DNA of 64,000 nt from Girardinichthys multiradiatus (Eukaryota > Chordata > Actinopteri > Cyprinodontiformes > Goodeidae), in the NCBI RefSeq assembly GCF_021462225.1, contig NC_061798.1, forward strand, positions 22,218,820 to 22,282,819. The letters run 5' to 3'. A program made the position numbers and the translations under genes. Positions 10,442-25,100 of the stretch are shown here, piece after piece. Below the pieces are notes generated by a model, which saw nothing but the letters and a program-made list of their open reading frames with translations, had not been told where the DNA came from and ran no database searches. Within the stretch, counting starts at the first letter, position 1; each line of letters starts with the position of its first letter.

Positions 10442-13400
10442 CTGAGGAGAAAAAACAAACACAAAAGAGTGAAGTTTGTGATTAGAAAAAGCGTAGGTGA
10501 GTGTTGGAAAAGAAAAGGGAAAAAACCTAAGCTCAAACGATAGCTGACAGAGCGGCAGCAGGAGGGCAACTGATACATTTCATCTTGTTCTAAACAGCTT
10601 TGAGGCTCCTACACGACTACTTACGTGTACACGCTCCCTTTAGTCCAAATCAAACACTCACACTCTCTCAGAGCCAGAAATGGATCTTGTACAAAACAAC
10701 TTAGTCATAGCCTTCAATGCCATCCCTGAACACTTCAAAGGTAGAGCCTAACTCCACATCACACCGCTGTGCAAACACAGCTGAACCTCTCGTTTAAACA
10801 CTCCCTGTGATAATTTGGGCCGCTAAAAACGGCTTTTCTGTGTGTGCTTGGCTCCTCGTTTGCAGACCTGTCCTGCGAGGACTTATTAAAGTTGAAGGGT
10901 TAATTACAGGCTGTCCTTAAGCACCTCCCACCCCCTCTTTCTTTCCCTCTTTGGTGCCCCACCTTGCCTGTCTTCCTCCCAGTGTCTCCATGGCTTCTAA
11001 TTGGGCTAGCTGTCAAATGAAGGGCCTTTATGTCACACAGGTTGACGTTTCAGGTGCCCGAGAGTCTGCCTGTGGCAGCACTCTGCATTTCCTATTACCA
11101 GCAGAGGCGGAAGAGCTAGAGATGCACCGGCCAGTTGGAAACTCAAAAATCCGGTTCACATTGACAAAAACACTTTTCAGTGTGGACTCAGTATTTTTAG
11201 TACGTGTTAGGTAGGCTGGAGTAAAATATGGGGGCAGGGAGGATTTTTCCAACAAAAGTGCATAACATGATTAAGATCAAAACAGCCTTAATAAAGAGCT
11301 ATTTAAAAAGACATGTCGAGATATGCCTGTCATTCATTCAGGCTGTGAGAGAGAGCTAGACTTTCAGCAGATACCAGGAAGGCTAAACAGAGTACTGCAA
11401 AGTTGTTCTGCTTTGTCCTCTTGCAGTATCAATCTCTGTTTGTCATAGAACATGCTGAATTTGGGAAATTTTGGCAGCCTTTTGAAAGTTGGAAAGTAAA
11501 TATCATCTGCATTCACTAGAATATATACAACAATAAGAACTAATGTAAAATGCTAAAGTTGAAATAACAATGTCAGCTCTTTAATAATTTTCTCTTTGTT
11601 TAAAATGATTACTCATAGCAGGAAAGACATGAAAAATGCTGTTTTTATATCTTTGTATATTTCATAAAGAGAGCTAAAGTCAGAGCTAACTAAAATGAGC
11701 AGTAAGCAAACTGAAGATTGGAAGTAGGTCACAAAATTCGGTGTATCTCAAGCAACTGTTCAGCAAATGGGTGCAACAGTCTGGATGAAGGGCCTCTGCC
11801 CTCAGAAGGTTTTCCTTGAGGTCACCGGGCCACCTCGCTAGCCCGCTGCTCTTCTTCTTCACACAGGCGGAGATAACTCCCAGGGCTAGCTCAGTCCCAG
11901 CGACTGTGAAGTCTACTGGTGTTCCTAATGATTCTACTCTCTACTTTAAACCCAGCAAAAAGATCAGCAGGAGGGGATTTAATGATAAGCTTTGTAATGG
12001 AAAAATGCCTCATTTGTCCATGTGTGCCTGCATTCAGAATATAAAAAGGCAGGAAAAAAGTAGGGAGTGCCTAGTGTTTTATGAGCTCAGCTGAGAGTCA
12101 TTCAAACAACACATGTACAAATGGCATACATAAATATACACATACAGCGTTGTTTTTTGATTGTAATCAGAGACGAATGTGAAGGAGGTTTGCTTCATCA
12201 CAGCTGCAGAACATGTAGCACCATTAATGTGACAGAGGGAAGTTAATATTGCCTGTAATCAAACTGTAACTTCTTCTGGGCACAATTCAAAGCCTTTCAA
12301 TTATACATATTTCTTGTTTAATTTTTCTCATAAAACAACCACACTACTCATCTCAATCTTGCTGCATTCTTCTTTTTTTAGAATGAAACTACATTTTATC
12401 CTCACACATTGTTTAAAGTCATCACTTTGTTGCAGAGGCAGAGCGACAGAAGAAGTCTTTCCACTGGAACATGTTTTATGTGGCAGGATTTTTCTCTCCT
12501 CACAACATCTGGCACCAATATTGTCTGGCAGAGCCGCTGAGTACTGTTCTCTGCTGAATCGCTGCCATGTCCAAATTAACCAACTCCACACATTCTGTTG
12601 CCATTGAAGCCAGGCGCTTCATCCCCCACCCCCTGTTCTCACAGGCTCACTGAAGAGTTATGGGATAGCTGGGGGAGCGTTGGCTTGTTTGTGGGTCTTC
12701 TCTTCTCTCTTGCCTCACAAGCAGATGTGACTGCAACATGGGCCTGCATAGACTTCACTTGTTGGAAAACCACAGGCTCATCCCTGAAACAGGTATTTGA
12801 GTAGCTTTAATTGTTTATTATTAGACCTTGTAGGTACTTATATGTGAAGTTACCTGTGAAAGTCCTAATGTTAGGAATTTGGCCTCATCAGACGACACTG
12901 ACGGGGCGGTATTATTGCAGTGCCCAATACCCTTACCAGAACAAGGTGCTTGCATTCAAAACCTGATGCAATAGTCTGGCAGAGGAATAAAAAGCACTGC
13001 AATGGCCTTTGCACACAAAATAAAACAGCCCTAGCTTCAAAACCATATTTATTAAGGCTGCCTTAGCATGGAAATCAGGGCCAGATGTGAGAAAATTTTA
13101 CTCCAGAACCCCCTTTCTCTCTCCCTCATTCTGTAAAGCTCTGAATACAGTGGGTGAGCCCAGCTTTGTGTCTTTATTAGCAATCAGGATCCAGTACTTG
13201 ACACACACAAAACAGTACAGTAACAAAAACCTCATTGAAAAGTTTTCTAACTTCCTCTGCTTGGTGTCCCTTGGTGTCATTAAGTATCATTCAGAGTTAG
13301 AGATGCACCGGAAATCAGCACCACAGATAAGACGTCAGATGGTTTTTGCCCTTGTCGGCTCTAACTGGTGAAACTAAAAACATTCTCTGTTTCCAACACA

Positions 13401-16400
13401 GCATTCATTAACAAGTTGGTGCTGACAATACCCTTCCGTTAATGTTAACTATTTCACTTCATGTTAATTAGTTAACTATTTCATTTTAACAGGTGGCCAA
13501 GTGTCAAAAAAGAAGTCTTAGGAAGCTCAGCTTTGGAAAAAACGATTTAAAAAGGAACCTTTACTTCTACGAGATGTCGCTTCATCTGGGCTGTAAGAGA
13601 ACAAGACTTCCAGCAGATAACAGGAAGGCTAAATAGAGCACAGCAAAGTTGATCTGTGTTAATTTTTTGACTGTTCATGTCATGGAATAAGTTGGATTTG
13701 GAAAAGCTGGAAGCTTTTAGAAACTCCAGGTGTTAAGGTAAGTATCTACATGTTCCCATTTAGATTTCCCATCAATTTCGTGCTGTCCAGTTTTTCTAGT
13801 TTGCAGTGTTGAATGTTGTAGAGATGTTAAAATTATTATTATTGTTGTTGTTTTTTTTTTTTTGTCTATTTATATTATGCTCATAAATCGCAATCAGCAG
13901 GTCAAAACGTTTACAAATACCCGATATCATAAGTCACCCACAAATTTCTGATCAGTGCACTGCTCTCCAAAGTTGTTTCTAGTTATAATTGTTGTATCTC
14001 TGCAGCATATTCACCTGTAGTTGCCTTTCTTGCTGAGCTGTTCTTTGAAGTGACCCAAGGTGAGGCAGTGGATTTTCATCATGCTGCGATAAGGAATTTC
14101 CTCGCCACAGAAAAAGTATGTTACCACCAGCTCCTTAGACCTGAAATTTGAAAATAAAAACAGCTTTTAGACAAGAAGTAAGTAATTTTTTTAGGTACTT
14201 ATAGTCAGGTAACATGAGCTAGCCTGAATAAATGGTAAGCTAGTAAAACTAGTAAAAAAAGAAGATTTTGCCATCAGCTGAACCAATTTGAAAACAACAG
14301 TGTCTAAAAACGAATAACCAACAACTACTTAGATGTTATTTGTTGTGTTCTGGTGGTGTGTGTTTCAGAAAATGAGGAGACTTATGGATGCCATATTTAA
14401 GTATGCTTAATCGTAAATTAATAAAAGAGCAAGAGAAGAGGAGCTAAGGACAAACAAACTAATCGGACTCATTACATGAAGGGTGCTAGAACATCTGAGA
14501 GGAACTGCACAAGAACACAAAGGAATTCTCAAATGTAAATCTAACTGGATATAATCCTGGAAACTACAAAGCAAGTGTGTAAAAAGAAAGTGAAGACAAA
14601 CCAAACCGGCATAAAGAAACAGTTGGAATAATTAAAATCAGAGCCAAAGAATACATACTCTTCAGGATTGTTTTGAGCGGTGCCTGCACCAGTTCCAGCA
14701 GGTGGATGGCTCCGGTCTCTCTGAAGGCTGCTAGAGAGTGTTGAATGCCTGTTAAAGATAATCCATATTAAAACTTGACCAATCAATCACTTATGTAATA
14801 GTTGTTATGGTGTTAAAGGAATACAATTCTCTTTATGAGTAAGCGAAGTACCTTTGCTTTGGCGGCTTAGAAACCTCTTCTAGTCTGCGACAGGCCTCCT
14901 CAAGCTGTGCCAGGGTGTTGGGTGGGGGCAAAGGTGGCATAGCAGGATCCTGGATGAAGGGATGGCCTGGGTGATGGACACGGAGGTGACTCCCATTGCA
15001 GGAGCCAGCTCCACCCCAGGTGTTGGTCCTAGCAGGCAGAATCTTGGAGTCGAGAGGAATGGGCTTCTTTAGGCCTTGAGTGCTGTTGAAATAAGAAAAA
15101 TGGGGTCAGTATGGGACAAGACTCAGACCTTCTGTTTTAAAGGTGATGTTGCGACACTTGCCTGTGTGGCTTGTGCTTGCCCTGCCTCTCGCTCTCCAGG
15201 ATCCACTGCCAAACATTCTGAGAGCGGTCGGTGGAAACCATGGGAAGGCATGGTGAAGACGCGCCCTCATCGGAGCCCTTCACTGGTCGTTTGGACAAAG
15301 TGCTGCAGCGACTGGAGAGGCAAACAACGAATTATTAGGATCTAGTGTTTTTTAAACAGCAAAACATCGTTTTAGGAAGGGGCAGCTAGGATGCTGCACT
15401 CACGCAGGTGTGAAGTCAGAGTAATTGGCGCCCCCTTGAGGGCAGAGGCACTGCACACGCTGAGCCGCTTCAGTCTCAATCTGCTCCTTAGTCTTGGGCC
15501 CAGCGTGGTGATGGTGGATGTAGTGGTGGTGGATGTGCTTTGTGGACTGCCTGCCTGTCATCAGCACCTTAGCGGACCCATGATAAGCACCAAAAAGAGT
15601 TCCGTGGCCGGACGACACCAGAACGCCTGTCTGATCTGGGGAGCGTGAACGTGGCGAGTGCCGGACCACGCCAGGTGACTGACAGCCGGGTGTCTTCAGG
15701 ACACGTGAAAGGTGCTCATCTAAGATGGCCTGGGGGTCTTCCTCACACTGGTTTGCGGATGGGAGCAGGGGGTGATGGAGGGAGCTGTTGCTGCTGAGGT
15801 CATTGCTCTCTTCTCTTTCGTCCTCCTGCAAACCAAAAAGAAAAGGCGATTGACAAAACATTAATAATCACATATTGTTGAGGAATTTTGGTGTCAGTCG
15901 ACTTCTATCAGTCAGAGCAAATGCCTGAATAACTTGATGTGAGTTTTCTCCTTTACTGCACTGTTATCTTCCCTAACAGGCTTTGGGTGTGCTTCATCTA
16001 TAATGCAGAATCTGCCTGTGCTTCACAAAGAAACTGGCACTACACATATTCAGCAAATGTGCCACTAGAGAGTAACTAAGTGCTATTTGAAGGCACTTAA
16101 AGTGTGTCTAGAAACATACGTTTGAAAGTTCCTCCTTCCAAATGAAATAGGGGAGAACACAAAGCAAAAGTGAAGTAGCAGCTAAACCCAGACAAACTTT
16201 GCAATCCCACGGCACATACCCGGTTCTTAGTGCTAAAGCTGGCGTAAAGGCATTTGTTGTGAAGTTTAGAACTACTGACTGAATTAAATTGGATGCAAGT
16301 TGGAATTTACAAAGTGGGAGGCATGCTTTAAGTAGCTATAAGACTATTTTTGAGGAGGCACAGTGCCTGGAAGAAATATTCATACTCCTTAAACGTTCCA

Positions 16401-19074
16401 CATTTGTGATGTTCCACAGAACACAGCCTAAACTGGGAAGGAGGTCTTCTAGTCAGATGGGTCCAACTTTTTGGCAAACTTGCAGAACGCTACGTGCGGT
16501 AGAGAAATATGTTAAACACACCACCCCCAACGTGAAACATGGTGGTGGCAGGGATGTGGTTTAAATCAAGGCAAATTCGCCTGTTAAAATGGCCCAATCA
16601 AAGTCCAGACCTGAAGCCAATTCATAATCTGACCCGACCTGAATACTGATGTGTGCGAAAGCTCTCCAGTCTTAATGAGCTTGCCCTATTTTGCAAAGAA
16701 AGGGCAAACATTTTTCAAGATGAGCGAAGCTGGTAGCAACATACCCCAAAAGACCTGAAGCTGTATTTGCAAAAAAAAGTGATTCTACAAACTAGATTTT
16801 AGTTAATGTGTTTTGTCCTTCCACTTTGCAATTATGCACTTCTGTGCTGTGGCCTATCGCAAAAAAAAAACCTAAATAAAATTAAGTTTGTGGTTGGGAC
16901 GTGCCAAAATGTGAATGTTTTAGCTGTGTGAATACTTTTGAAAAATATACTGTATCTGTTGATGCTAACCTCCTGAATTTGCTGCAGTCTCTCCTCTAGT
17001 GAGTTCATCATGTCCTGGTCTCTCTTCAGCTTCTCCAGTTTGGCGATGAGCTGGGCAGCAAAAGCTGAGGGCTCGACTGGGGTCATCTCTTTAGGCAGCC
17101 GATGTGTCCGCTGCAGGGTAAACAACACAGAGAGGGAGGGGATGGACACTTTAATACGTGTGCAAGTGTAGCTACTTGGTGTTTCAAATGGATGCTATAC
17201 AGTGCATTAATCCATTGCCCTTGCCCTAATCCTGTCTCGTTCCAAAAAGCCTGTTACTTTTCTAAAAAAGGACCTAATACACACGCCCTTGCCCTCAAGC
17301 TAACCTGAACCTTTTTGCTGCCCATACCGTTCCAGATCTTCTCATGCCCAGTGCCCTTGGCGGTGCCAAGCTGCCGGGCAAGGGGAAAAGATGGGGGTAG
17401 CAGTAGTGGGGTAGCAGTTGGTCTCGCTTGGAGGGGATGCCCCCTGCCTGTACCCTCTGTAGCCCGACCAAACCATCAGCAAGGCAGCCTCTGAAGTCAG
17501 CACACTTCAAAGGGCCCTAGTCAAACATCAAACGCACAACGGGGGTGGGAGGGACACGCGGCTTTAAATCTCCGAATAAAAGCCAGATATCGACGGAGAA
17601 GAGAGAGTGTGGGGGGGTTGACAAAATTAACAGCATCAAGAGGGAGGAAGAAGATTAGGATGTGTGTTTGTGGAGTGGCATTGGTGGCACAGAAGGAAAG
17701 AGAGTAAGAAGACAGAGGAGTCAAATACTGGGAAGATCTGAAGGGAAGTAGTAATTTATTTCCAGGCTGCATGCAGGGCACCTCAAAGGTACTCTAGTCA
17801 TATTACCATCCTTTTTTTTTAACTATATGAGCTGGATTCTCTTTCTCCCTTTAATACTTACTTTTTTGTTATTTGGCACACTGGCTTTCTTGATTTTGAC
17901 TCTTTTTTTTATGTTTCTCTCATCTCTTTGTAGACACGATGAAGGGAAGAAGAAGAAAGGCAAGCAGAGATGCTGGCAAAGGAGCGCCAGCCCTGCACGG
18001 GGCCCCCGCTGCCTGGGGCTGGTGCATCATGGGAGACAGAGCCATCTCCAAATCAGGAGGGAGACATTAAAGAAGAGCAAGTGGAAAAGAAAGAGACAGA
18101 GAGAGAAGGAAAGACTGAGAGAATACTGGTGAAAACAGAAAACGCATGCACAAACACACATATGCCCTCCACAAACACATACCTGTGTTTGAATATGGAG
18201 ACAAAAGAAATATGTGTTTATTTTTCCTGCCTCCTAATCTGTGTCAACCTATTTTGACCCAGTTCTTTAAACCATCTCACAGCAACTTGAGCCAGTCAGA
18301 AAATATCTCACATTAAACAACACACACTGTCCGAGACACAAAAAAACTGAAATTGGACCGGATACACGTGCTTGAGGGATCCCTGGTCTGTAATCTGACA
18401 TCATGATGATTTTTTACATGCAGTTATGGAGACAGAAAGATGAATGCAACTATCCAAATTTTAACAGCCCAAGAAGCAACTGAGAATGGAAGATTGAGAG
18501 ACCTTTAAACATCAGAAGTTTGCATAACGTATTCTAATGTGTTACTAGAAACACATAAGGAATTGATTTTTTCATATTCTATCCTAAAGAAACTGAGACT
18601 CAGTGAGCGTATAAGAGAATATAGATTGTAATAAAGTGGAACTTACAGGAAAGTGGGGTAGTGTAACTTGGCCATTGATCTTAACATTGCGGTGCATCTC
18701 TCGCTGGAGCTGCTTCTTGGTGCCCATCTTGTAAGGAGGGATGCCATCTCTGCAACAAAAACAAAAGATTCCACATATTCAATTATCTACAAAAGCAAAG
18801 AAAATACATAAAATCCAACTATAACCAATTTATTTTTGTCATATGCTGCTCATTCTATCAAAGTACAATGAGCAGCATATGACGAGTCTCTTGTCATCTC
18901 TTAAAATCATGAACTAGAGACATTATTGGTATTTGTCTGGCCCTGTAACAGTGATAGTGATTCACCACAGGATAGTTAGGGTGTGGAATGTTTAACTGAA
19001 GCAAGGCAGCAATGTTCATCAATGGTCATCTTTTTCGCTGTGTTGAAAGGGTAGGGAAATATATATATATATAA

Positions 19075-19111
<37 letters not shown>

Positions 19112-22100
19112 CAATAAATATGTTATTGACCATAACAGCAATCTTCATATAATAATTCTGAAATTTTCAAAAGGCTGCCAAATGTTCCAATCAATAAAGT
19201 TTCATGACAGAGTATTTTCATTACTCTGCTCCATCTTCCTGTAATCTCATTTAGGTGCTGCTCTTAACCTGCTCTCTCACAGCCTGAATGTACCACAGAC
19301 AATTATCTTCAGAATGGTGAAAATAAGGTTAATTTAAAATAGCTTCTTACATGTCTGAGTTTCCTCTGACTTTATGTTTCATTTAACATGTCACTGATAT
19401 TAAAAATAATAACTTTCAGTCTTCACTCAGTAACAGCTTTCACAAAGAAGGGTGTTGGCATGTTAGCATGGCCTGGTAGTGCCTCTGTATGGTGCATTCA
19501 CTGATCGGAATATTATCTGATTTTTGAGTTTAAGACCGTCCACCAGACAGAGCGAATAGAAACTGGGGAAATCCGTTTATAAGGCGATTTTATCAGTGCA
19601 TCTCTAACATTAATACTAGAATCAAGAATAATACAGAAACACAGAATAAAACACATGGAAATAATTTAAAACATGTGCTAAAGATTTAAATTTGATTAAA
19701 AAAGAGCCTCTCTGATAAATGAACTCTGACAGCAGACATTCAAACAGGAAAAAAAGATTCAACTTTCAGTATCTGGTTAGTTTGGAGCTACAAAAGTTCA
19801 GTAGCTACAGACTAAAGCAGCTTACCAAATGGCACACAAGTTATTTTTGCTTTGTAGCTAGTTAAATAAGAGATGTTTAGCGAAAAACAATAAAGGTCTC
19901 TGGACAATTCGGCATTTATTCTGGGAATCTCATCCTCTATTTTTTCACACCATTCTGTCTGCTTGCTTCCTCCAGTCAGCTGCCACTTATGCTCGGCCAA
20001 TTATCGCGTCCGCTTTGGCCGCTCGGAAGTGTCTGACCTAGCCCAAACGCTACTTTTTTCTGCTGCCTCTTTGAAATCTCACACTCATGCACGTATGCAC
20101 CCGCTGCCATCTTCGTTTGGCAAGCGCTCCGCAGCAAGCCTCTGATCTCGGCAACATCAAAAGGCTGGTTTGTAAGATAAGGTAATGTTTGAAGTTGGTG
20201 CAGCAGCATTCCCCAGCGTCCAAGTAAATCCATAAATAAGATATAAGCAGAAAGAGAAAAAAAAAAAATCCCGCCCCTCCGCTGCCACTACCACCACCCT
20301 TTCTTCCAGCTCCTCTTTCTAAAATCCTCCTCTTGTTCTTTATTCTGGGAAATTAGATTCAAATTTGCACAACATTTTTTTAACTAGCTAATCAAATTCT
20401 TCCCTTGAAAGAAAGAGGGACAAGGACGTTTTAGAGAACAGTTTAAGAATATGACTTTGACAAGCAAAGCTGTTTAGCAGTTAACCCATTTGTTTCATCT
20501 GAAGAGCTTTATCAAATTTTATGTCGGAGAAATTTAATAATGGACACAGGGCTGGCAATATGACTACAACCTCAGACTACAAGCTGCGACGCCCTGAAGG
20601 AACAGGTAGCAGCTATGGGAAACCCAAACTGAACCCCAAAGTTAGCAGCCAACAAAGCTCACCAACTCCTCTCTGACCGGCTGCGCAATTTATCAATACA
20701 GAGCATCCCAGACCATGTGACTGGACTGCAAGAGAAAACAGCCGTGAACTCTTTCACGGTTTCACGGGCCCTCACTTTTATGGGGATCTCCTATTCAGTG
20801 GTGCAAGTCATTTTCAAAGCAGCCAACCACCCTCTTATCCCGCTAAGCTCCCCTCACCTAACAATAGGCTGAAAGCGATTCAGTTAAGCCCTTTATACTC
20901 TGCACTATATTTTCTCACTCCCTTGCACTTGAAGCCTCACCGCTCTTGATTACAACTCTGGAAGCTGGAGGAGAGAAGCTGTATGGGTGGACTAGACTGG
21001 CCGGGAGGGGAACAGGAGGAGGGGGATGGGGGTTCCTTATGTCTTGCCCCGGGGTCTAGAAATGAGTAACCCCCGTGAAAGCCTTGCAGACACATGATCT
21101 CAGCACACCGCAGAGGCCAGTGGCAGGAAACCGACCCACCATGTGAGTAAGCCTCCTTTCATTTGGTGCCAACATTTTTCAATGAGTTTGTCTTGAGACC
21201 CGAATGGATCCCCCCCCTGCTGTAGGTCTTCAAAGGGGAAAAGCGATTAGATAATATGAAAAAATGAAGAAAAAAAGTCTAGTGGCAGAAGGGTGGGTGG
21301 GATGGATACATATCAACTTTGAGGAAAATGAGGCAACGCCTCCACCCACATCAAGACGTCCTATTTTTTTTCCTTTTTCCAGCCTGCAACACATCAGAAA
21401 AAACTTCAAAAGGCCTTCAGACGTAATGACTTTCCCAGAGTTATCTCCCCCGAGGCCGTAGTAACAACTGCACATTAATAGAATTACCTGGAGTCAATCA
21501 CAGAGGATAATTAAAATACATTACACACAATTATTCTTCGGCAATGCAGTCCCCTGGCCCAGAGGAAAAGCCAAACTTGTTGGACTACAAGGCCAAATAT
21601 TTTTCTTTACACCCCTGGACTTTTTCCTGGAAAGGTGTTGACTGAAAGCTGGCCTGGGCTCATTCAGATACGATGGAAGTAATAAAATTGCACAGAGCTT
21701 TGGCTGCAATCAGCTGCAAGGAAATGATCCTCCAGAAAAAGCTGCAGTTTCATCTCCAGAGCCACCTGGGCTTTAATTTCGTTTTGTTTTGGAAATTTGA
21801 ATAAAAGCTCAACACTTACACACTGCTGTCGGTCATCGACAAGGAGTCATCTGTCGCTGCATCGCTGGAGATCTCACTGTCATTGGCACTGGTGGCGGGA
21901 GCGAAAATGTAGCCAGAGTTGACAAAGTACGGGCTGGCGGGCTCTCCTCGTCGGTGGGACCTATGGGAGATGCAAGGAAAGGTTTTAAACACAGTTTCCC
22001 AAGATGTAAGTGTGAAGAAGGGTTCCAAACTTTCCGCACATTATTCTTTCCTTGATTGGCAACTCTGGTAATGAGAATTTTGTTTTTTATTTATTGAATG

Positions 22101-25100
22101 CTTAAAAACCAACCATCTTTTGGCCAATAAAGACATCAACCAACACATCTAATTTTCTCTTTGTTTCTCTTTTTTAGTGCTATACTCCTCAGGAGAAAAA
22201 AAAGATCAGAACCAATAAAAGTTAGGATTGGACAGTCAGACCTGAAAATGAAATTGTTATCTGCCAGGAAAAGTTTGATCTCTATTAGTTTTTATAACAT
22301 TCTGAAAATATGGGTAAATCACATCTACCTAGTTTTGGCTTCTGATTTGGCTGTATTGTAGGGAGCAACTTCACTTTTTTTGCCATCCAGACTAACTTAC
22401 ATCAGCTCTACATTAAAATCTATAACACTTAAGTTTGCCAAATCTAAACTGGATGTCCTACCTTAAATTTGCTAACTTTATTCCTTTTATTCTTTAAAAA
22501 TCATATACTTTTGTTCAAAAATGTAGGTTGTGATAAATCAAAGATTTACATTTTCATATAACTATAAATTTGTGAAATGCACTTTTTTCTTAGAAATGTG
22601 ATTTCTTTTTTTCATCTTCTAGATCAATGACTCCCTAAGTTGCGGTAAAGAATCAACAAGTGTAGAGTCTTGGGATCTTCTTTATAAATTAAACTGCATA
22701 ACAAAAAGCATTATATTGGCTGTGGATGGTGTTTGAGTTGCCATTGTAGCCCTGTTTAATTGACATAGTAATGAGATGCGTTAATTTTTGGGATCAGACA
22801 TCTCTGTGCCACTGTACTTTGGTGTGTTGAAAGCTTAAAGGTTTGGGAATCAGAGCTCTAGATAACAGAATCTCAAACATATTTTCATCCTTAGCTTCCC
22901 TTCTCTCAACTTTTCTCCATACCTGGAAAATGATGACAGAAATGCCATACTGTCCAGACTATTCAAGAGAGGGTAGGAAGGGTGAGGTGACATTTTTTTT
23001 GCTCTGTTTCCTGCTCCTGTTGGCTTAAAAACAAACAACTCGGAGTTTGCCTTGCTGTTGCCCTCTGCAGATTTCTTTAATTAGGGTGGCTCATGTGAGA
23101 GGTGTCCAGGAGCCCAAGGAATGTGGTATCAGCGTTATTCTACAGGTTCTCCTTTACTTTAATGTTTTTTCTCTCTAACATGTAAGGACTACAGCCTTTT
23201 GTTTGGTCCAAACTTCTGATCTTTCCCACTTTCACCTTCCTGAGGAGAGTTTTCTCTTCCATCTTTGCTGTCAGCCCAGCTGGCCCCCCACCTTGCCCCT
23301 CCCAGCCCTCGCCACCTCTTTCCTGCTTTCCTTTCTAAAGTCTCTCTGTCTCTTTGCTCCCTATCCTGCTGTGTTGCATTCCTGCTCCAGGAGTGAAGGG
23401 GTAGACAGGGAATGAGAGGAAGGGGGAACTTGAGCTTTAGAGAAGGAGTGAGAAGGAGAGAGGGAGAAAAGGGGAAGGAGGGCCCCTTTCTTTATGAGAA
23501 TGCCTTCTGCCGGGAGAGCTGAGGAGAGCCCCAGCATGACTAAAGCCGTAGGCCCCAAGCACAAATTTGACCTTTGGAGGGTCCGCGCAAAGAGTCAGGT
23601 ATTTAGCACAGCTGGGCTCTCTGCACCCCGCATCCCCCCCCCCCCTCGCAACCATCTTTCTTTTCTTTCTTGACCCCCACCTTCCTGTTTTTCCCTCTTG
23701 CCCTCCTCTTGTCTGTTTCCTTCCAAAGCATGCTTAGTCTCTGTCAGAAGGATTTTTTTTTTCCACTTTGAAACAGAAGAGATAAAAGCGCAAGACAGAA
23801 ATGAAAGAAGAGGGAAAACACTGACGCACACAAATCCATTGCAGAGCGGGATCTACAGTCGGAGTGGCGGAACTGAGACGAGGATGTTTTGTCGTGTCGT
23901 TCTACGGCTTTGGAGTCTGTGCGCGCTGGAGGTCCCTCCGAAAAGTGACGAGGGGAGTCTGTGCAGTGGCAAAATTAGTTCCACATGTTTGAGATGGAAA
24001 TTGGTTGACCCACAAAGATGGTAAGGGGCAGTGGGAAAAGGAGACGGAAGGGTAGAATGATGGTCTCTCTCTCTTTCTCACTCTGTCTCTCCCTCCTGCT
24101 ATTCTTTTTAAAGAGGAAAAACAAGAACACAGGGGATCACACCAGGAAAGCAGGATATACCCACATGTCAACAAACCCTGCACTTATTGGTTCCCCCGCT
24201 CTCCACATGGCCACTTCCAAGCAAATGAGCCGCTGTTGTTATCTCACATCTGCTCACATGAAGGGCAAAAACTCTCACGGAACAAGCTGGATTTGAGTAT
24301 TTACACTCAGTCACTATTATTACGCTAAATCTTTCATGCATTAGTACTAGGCATGTGCCAGCGTGAGATTTTCACGGTGTGATAACCTTGACTAAAAATA
24401 TACAACTGTGTCAAAGTATTATAGTTTTAAAACAAAAACGTACAACGTGATCTGATCAGTTTTTATTTAAAACAGCTTTAAGTTTCTAAACTGGTCCTTT
24501 ATGTGTGAAAAAAGAGCCCTTTGCAAGCTGAGCGGCAGTGTGCAGCTACAGCGTGAGGCAGCACAGCACTGCATTACTCTGAAACTTTCTCATTCATGTC
24601 ATTAAACCATAGAAATGGTACAACGGACATTTCAAGGGGTTTTCATACTGTAACTTTTTACAATCTTGGTATACCTTTAATTTGGATTAAAACATTTAAG
24701 AAATCATACTGGAAACAATTTCCACCATGACTACAAATTGTCTCCAAACTTGCCATTTTCTTCCCAAAGAGACCATTTGAAGCTGAAGTGGTCCTTTTTT
24801 TAAGGTATGAAGGCAGGGTCCATTACTCTAGGCTCTTTACTGTCGTTAAAAACTTCAGTCAGCCCCACACTTACTGTGGCATCTCAACATAGAGCTGAAC
24901 TTTTTAAAACCTCAGTATACTTTCATGCCAATAATAAACCCATTCCTATTTTCCATAAATTGTCATGAAAGGTAGGAATGATCTACAAACATGGCATTTT
25001 CTTACCAAACAAGAGTATGACGCAATAACTGCCTCCAGATACGATGACAGATTTGTTTGGTGGAATGAAAAAACTCATTCTTGAATTTCCTTTGATGAAG

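Noticed and set aside
15157..15158. GT donor four bases after the GC donor of axin2 exon 6
   Set aside because: It adds four bases, shifts the frame and meets TAG within about 20 codons in exon 7, destroying the conserved C-terminus.
17521..17781. Minus-strand 86-codon frame in axin2 intron 3
   Set aside because: No similarity to axin linker sequence and no convincing splice sites; treated as chance.
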